DNA of 6,430 bases, taken from Pseudomonadota bacterium. Lineage in GTDB: Bacteria > Pseudomonadota > Alphaproteobacteria > Rhizobiales > Xanthobacteraceae. Where the stretch lies: contig JAEZBA010000582.1 of NCBI GenBank assembly GCA_023430245.1, forward strand, positions 1-6,430. The letters run 5' to 3'. Under the pieces are notes generated by a model that ran no database searches, had not been told where the DNA came from, and saw only the letters and a program-made list of their open reading frames with translations. Shown in pieces: positions 5,032 to 6,430 of this stretch (positions are counted from its first letter, which is position 1; each line of letters begins with the position of its first letter). Position numbers and translations under genes: made by a program.

Positions 5032-5499
5032 ATGGCAGGTGCCGTCGAGAAGAAGCTGGCCGATCTCGGAATTGTGCTGCCGACGCCGGCCGCCCCGCTC
5101 GCCAACTATGTCGGCTTCGTGCGGACCGGCAACCTGCTCGTGGTTTCCGGACAGCTTTGCCTCGATATCGAAGGCAAGCTCGTGGCCAAGGGCAAGCTCG
5201 GCGCCGAGGTCACGGTCGAGGACGGCCAGAAGGCCGCGCGCGCCTGCGCCATCAATGTCCTGGCACAGGTAAAGGCTGCCCTCGGCGATCTCGACAAGGT
5301 CGCCCGCGTGGTGCGCCTCGGCGGCTTTATCAGTTCCGTACCCGCCTTCCTCGATGGCCCCAAAGTCATGAACGGCGCCTCCGACATGATGGTGACCGCG
5401 TTCGCCGAGAAGGGCCGCCACGCCCGCACGACAATCGGTGTTTCGGTGCTGCCGCTGGACGCGGCCGTCGAAGTGGAAGGCATGTTCGAGGTGGCCTGA
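5032..5499 (+). CDS. RidA family protein (YjgF/YER057c/UK114 superfamily)
   Basis: A 155-residue soluble protein of the RidA superfamily. Archetypal RidA hydrolyses reactive enamine/imine intermediates (such as 2-aminoacrylate) released by PLP enzymes, in the cytoplasm as a trimer. Seen here: N-terminal LADLGIVLPTPAAPLANYVG, then TGNLLVVSGQL (32-42), a helix with NVLAQVKAALGDLDKV (75-90), and the C-terminal RTTIGVSVLPLDAAVEVEG (132-150). R132 sits where archetypal RidA has its substrate-binding arginine (R105 in Salmonella). The protein is longer than classic RidA (about 128), with an N-terminal helix and a longer middle segment. It therefore fits the paralogous group with the IVLP..P.P.ANYV start, and enamine deaminase activity should not be assumed. 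It is the first gene of a likely operon, with the GDPD gene 11 bases after its stop. Confidence 0.9.
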   Translation: MAGAVEKKLADLGIVLPTPAAPLANYVGFVRTGNLLVVSGQLCLDIEGKLVAKGKLGAEVTVEDGQKAARACAINVLAQVKAALGDLDKVARVVRLGGFISSVPAFLDGPKVMNGASDMMVTAFAEKGRHARTTIGVSVLPLDAAVEVEGMFEVA

Positions 5500-5510
5500 C
5501 GGCAAGACGC

Positions 5511-6239
5511 ATGCCCGGTCTCGACTGGCTGACCGCGCGGCCGGTGGCGCATCGTGGATTGCACGACGCGGCAAACGGCATCGTCGAGAACACCGAATCG
5601 GCTTTTTCAGCCGCGATTGGCGGCCAGTACGCGATCGAATGCGATCTTCAGCTGGCGGCCGATGGCGAAGCCATGGTTTTCCATGACGACACGCTCGACC
5701 GCCTGACTGAAGCACAGGGGGTTCTATCCTCGTTCGTATCTGCCGAACTGAAGGCCATCGCATTTCAAGCGACGGCTGACCGAATGATGACGCTGGGAGA
5801 GCTGTGCGATCTGGTGGCCGGGCGCGTCCCTCTGATCCTCGAAGTGAAAAGCTGTTTCGACAAAGATCCGACCCTTTCAAATCGCGTCGCCGCGGTGGTG
5901 CAAGGCTATGCAGGTCCGGTGGCGGCCATGTCGTTCGATCCGGATGTGGTGCAGGCATTGCGAGCTGCGGCCCCATGGCTGCCGCGCGGTCTGGTGGCGC
6001 AAAGCAGTGAGGCTCCCGGCCATGCAAGCACGGACAAGGGCCGCTATGCAGCGACCGCATTCCGCGCCCGGCCGCATTTCCTGGCCTGGTCGGTGCGCGA
6101 CCTCCCCGGCTTCTGGCCGTTGCTCGGCCGCTGGGCCTTCGGCCTGCCGCTCCTGACCTGGACAGTCCGGACCGAAGCGGAGGCGACCTGCGCCCGGCGC
6201 TGGGCCGACCAGATGATTTTCGAAGGATTTCGGCCATAA
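5511..6239 (+). CDS. Glycerophosphodiester phosphodiesterase family protein
   Basis: A 242-residue GDPD-family TIM-barrel enzyme resembling cytosolic UgpQ. The family hydrolyses glycerophosphodiesters from phospholipid breakdown to sn-glycerol 3-phosphate and an alcohol, using a divalent metal. Visible motifs in order are AHRG with H14 and R15, ENTESAF with E26 and N27, ECDLQ with E43 and D45, FHDDTLDRLT with catalytic H58, LILEVKS with E111 and K113, and the C-terminal LTWTVR (215-220). All main catalytic and metal-binding residues are present and the length is normal for the short cytoplasmic group. No signal peptide or membrane segment is seen. The ATG at 5511 places the AHRG motif at residue 13, as is usual; the frame is open far upstream but overlaps the RidA gene there. 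The ribosome binding site is weak, suggesting coupling to the upstream gene. The physiological substrate cannot be read from sequence. Confidence 0.92.
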   Translation: MPGLDWLTARPVAHRGLHDAANGIVENTESAFSAAIGGQYAIECDLQLAADGEAMVFHDDTLDRLTEAQGVLSSFVSAELKAIAFQATADRMMTLGELCDLVAGRVPLILEVKSCFDKDPTLSNRVAAVVQGYAGPVAAMSFDPDVVQALRAAAPWLPRGLVAQSSEAPGHASTDKGRYAATAFRARPHFLAWSVRDLPGFWPLLGRWAFGLPLLTWTVRTEAEATCARRWADQMIFEGFRP

Positions 6240-6261
6240 AACTGGGCTAGGAAGTGCCAGA

Positions 6262-6430
6262 ATGTCCGAAATCGACGCCCCTCAGCACTCGATCGAACTC
6301 CAACTCCGGATCGTATCCGATCTCGGCGAGGTTGCTGCCGGAGCCTGGGATGCATGTGCCGGCGCCGAAATTAGCGGCGCCGCTCAGAATTCGGATGAAC
6401 CAGCTCATCCGAACATCGACGCGCTTCCGA
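6262..6430 (+). CDS. Probable DUF482/GNAT-like protein, N-terminal part
   Basis: The first 56 codons of a gene running off the right edge are visible. The ATG at 6262 is preceded by AGGAAG at 6248-6253 and follows the GDPD stop by 22 bases, so co-transcription is likely. The start reads MSEIDAPQHSIELQLRIVSD and continues with LGEVAAGAWDACAG. The I.LRIV.DL.EV....WDACA pattern resembles the opening of the DUF482 (peptidogalycan biosynthesis, FemAB/GNAT-like) family, where a short beta strand and a WDACA helix precede an NPF.SH segment. That segment, and any catalytic part, would lie beyond the window. The stretch after WDACA (residues 33-56) is rich in A, N, E and P and looks like a variable linker. 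Identification is tentative; the open reading frame itself is well supported by the start signals and spacing. Confidence 0.6.
   Translation, partial: MSEIDAPQHSIELQLRIVSDLGEVAAGAWDACAGAEISGAAQNSDEPAHPNIDALP

Noticed and set aside
4975..6237. 420-codon open frame on the minus strand across the RidA and GDPD genes
   Set aside because: It is opposite two genes with clear family motifs. Its translation is rich in R, P, A and G with no recognisable domain, the usual artefact of high GC.

Overview
The window looks like a piece of chromosome from a GC-rich alphaproteobacterium, most likely a member of the Nitrobacteraceae/Bradyrhizobiaceae (Bradyrhizobium, Rhodopseudomonas, Afipia and relatives). 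The reasons are the codon use, the presence of the alphaproteobacterial cell-cycle pair divK-pleD, a DUF3572 protein, an EipB/DUF1849 envelope protein, and a DinB with an N-terminal CxxC...CxxC extension. The genus is inferred from protein resemblance and was not tested by alignment. I see no insertion sequence, phage gene, tRNA, rRNA or CRISPR array; this is ordinary core-genome sequence.

Layout. Positions 1-67 hold the 3' end of rpmG (ribosomal protein L33), followed by a likely intrinsic terminator. Positions 68-550 carry no convincing protein gene. They contain an AT-rich inverted repeat, about 190 bases of strongly self-complementary sequence that may be an unrecognised small RNA, several short hairpins, and a four-copy 15-bp tandem repeat ending 9 bases from the pleD stop codon. 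On the minus strand, divK (start 2310) and pleD (start 1924) form a two-gene operon for c-di-GMP and cell-cycle signalling. A 134-bp divergent region separates divK from a plus-strand pair: a small DUF3572 gene (2445-2741) and dinB, encoding DNA polymerase IV (2785-4044). dinB converges on eipB (4900-4055, minus), with only 10 bases between the stops. A 131-bp divergent region with a 6-bp-arm inverted repeat precedes a plus-strand run: a RidA-family gene (5032-5499), a glycerophosphodiester phosphodiesterase gene (5511-6239), and the start of a probable DUF482/GNAT-like gene (from 6262) that runs off the window.

How the genes work together. DivK and PleD are the classic pair of response regulators controlled by the DivJ/PleC histidine kinases, which time division, polar development and c-di-GMP synthesis. 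EipB maintains the periplasm and envelope. The RidA-GDPD-DUF482 run has short intergenic spacings (11 and 22 bp) and is probably co-transcribed, but its members do not make one obvious pathway. The points most worth a second look are the structured rpmG-pleD spacer, the 15-bp repeat, the 11-codon reading frame ending one base before dinB, and the hairpin that could cover the DUF3572 ribosome binding site.
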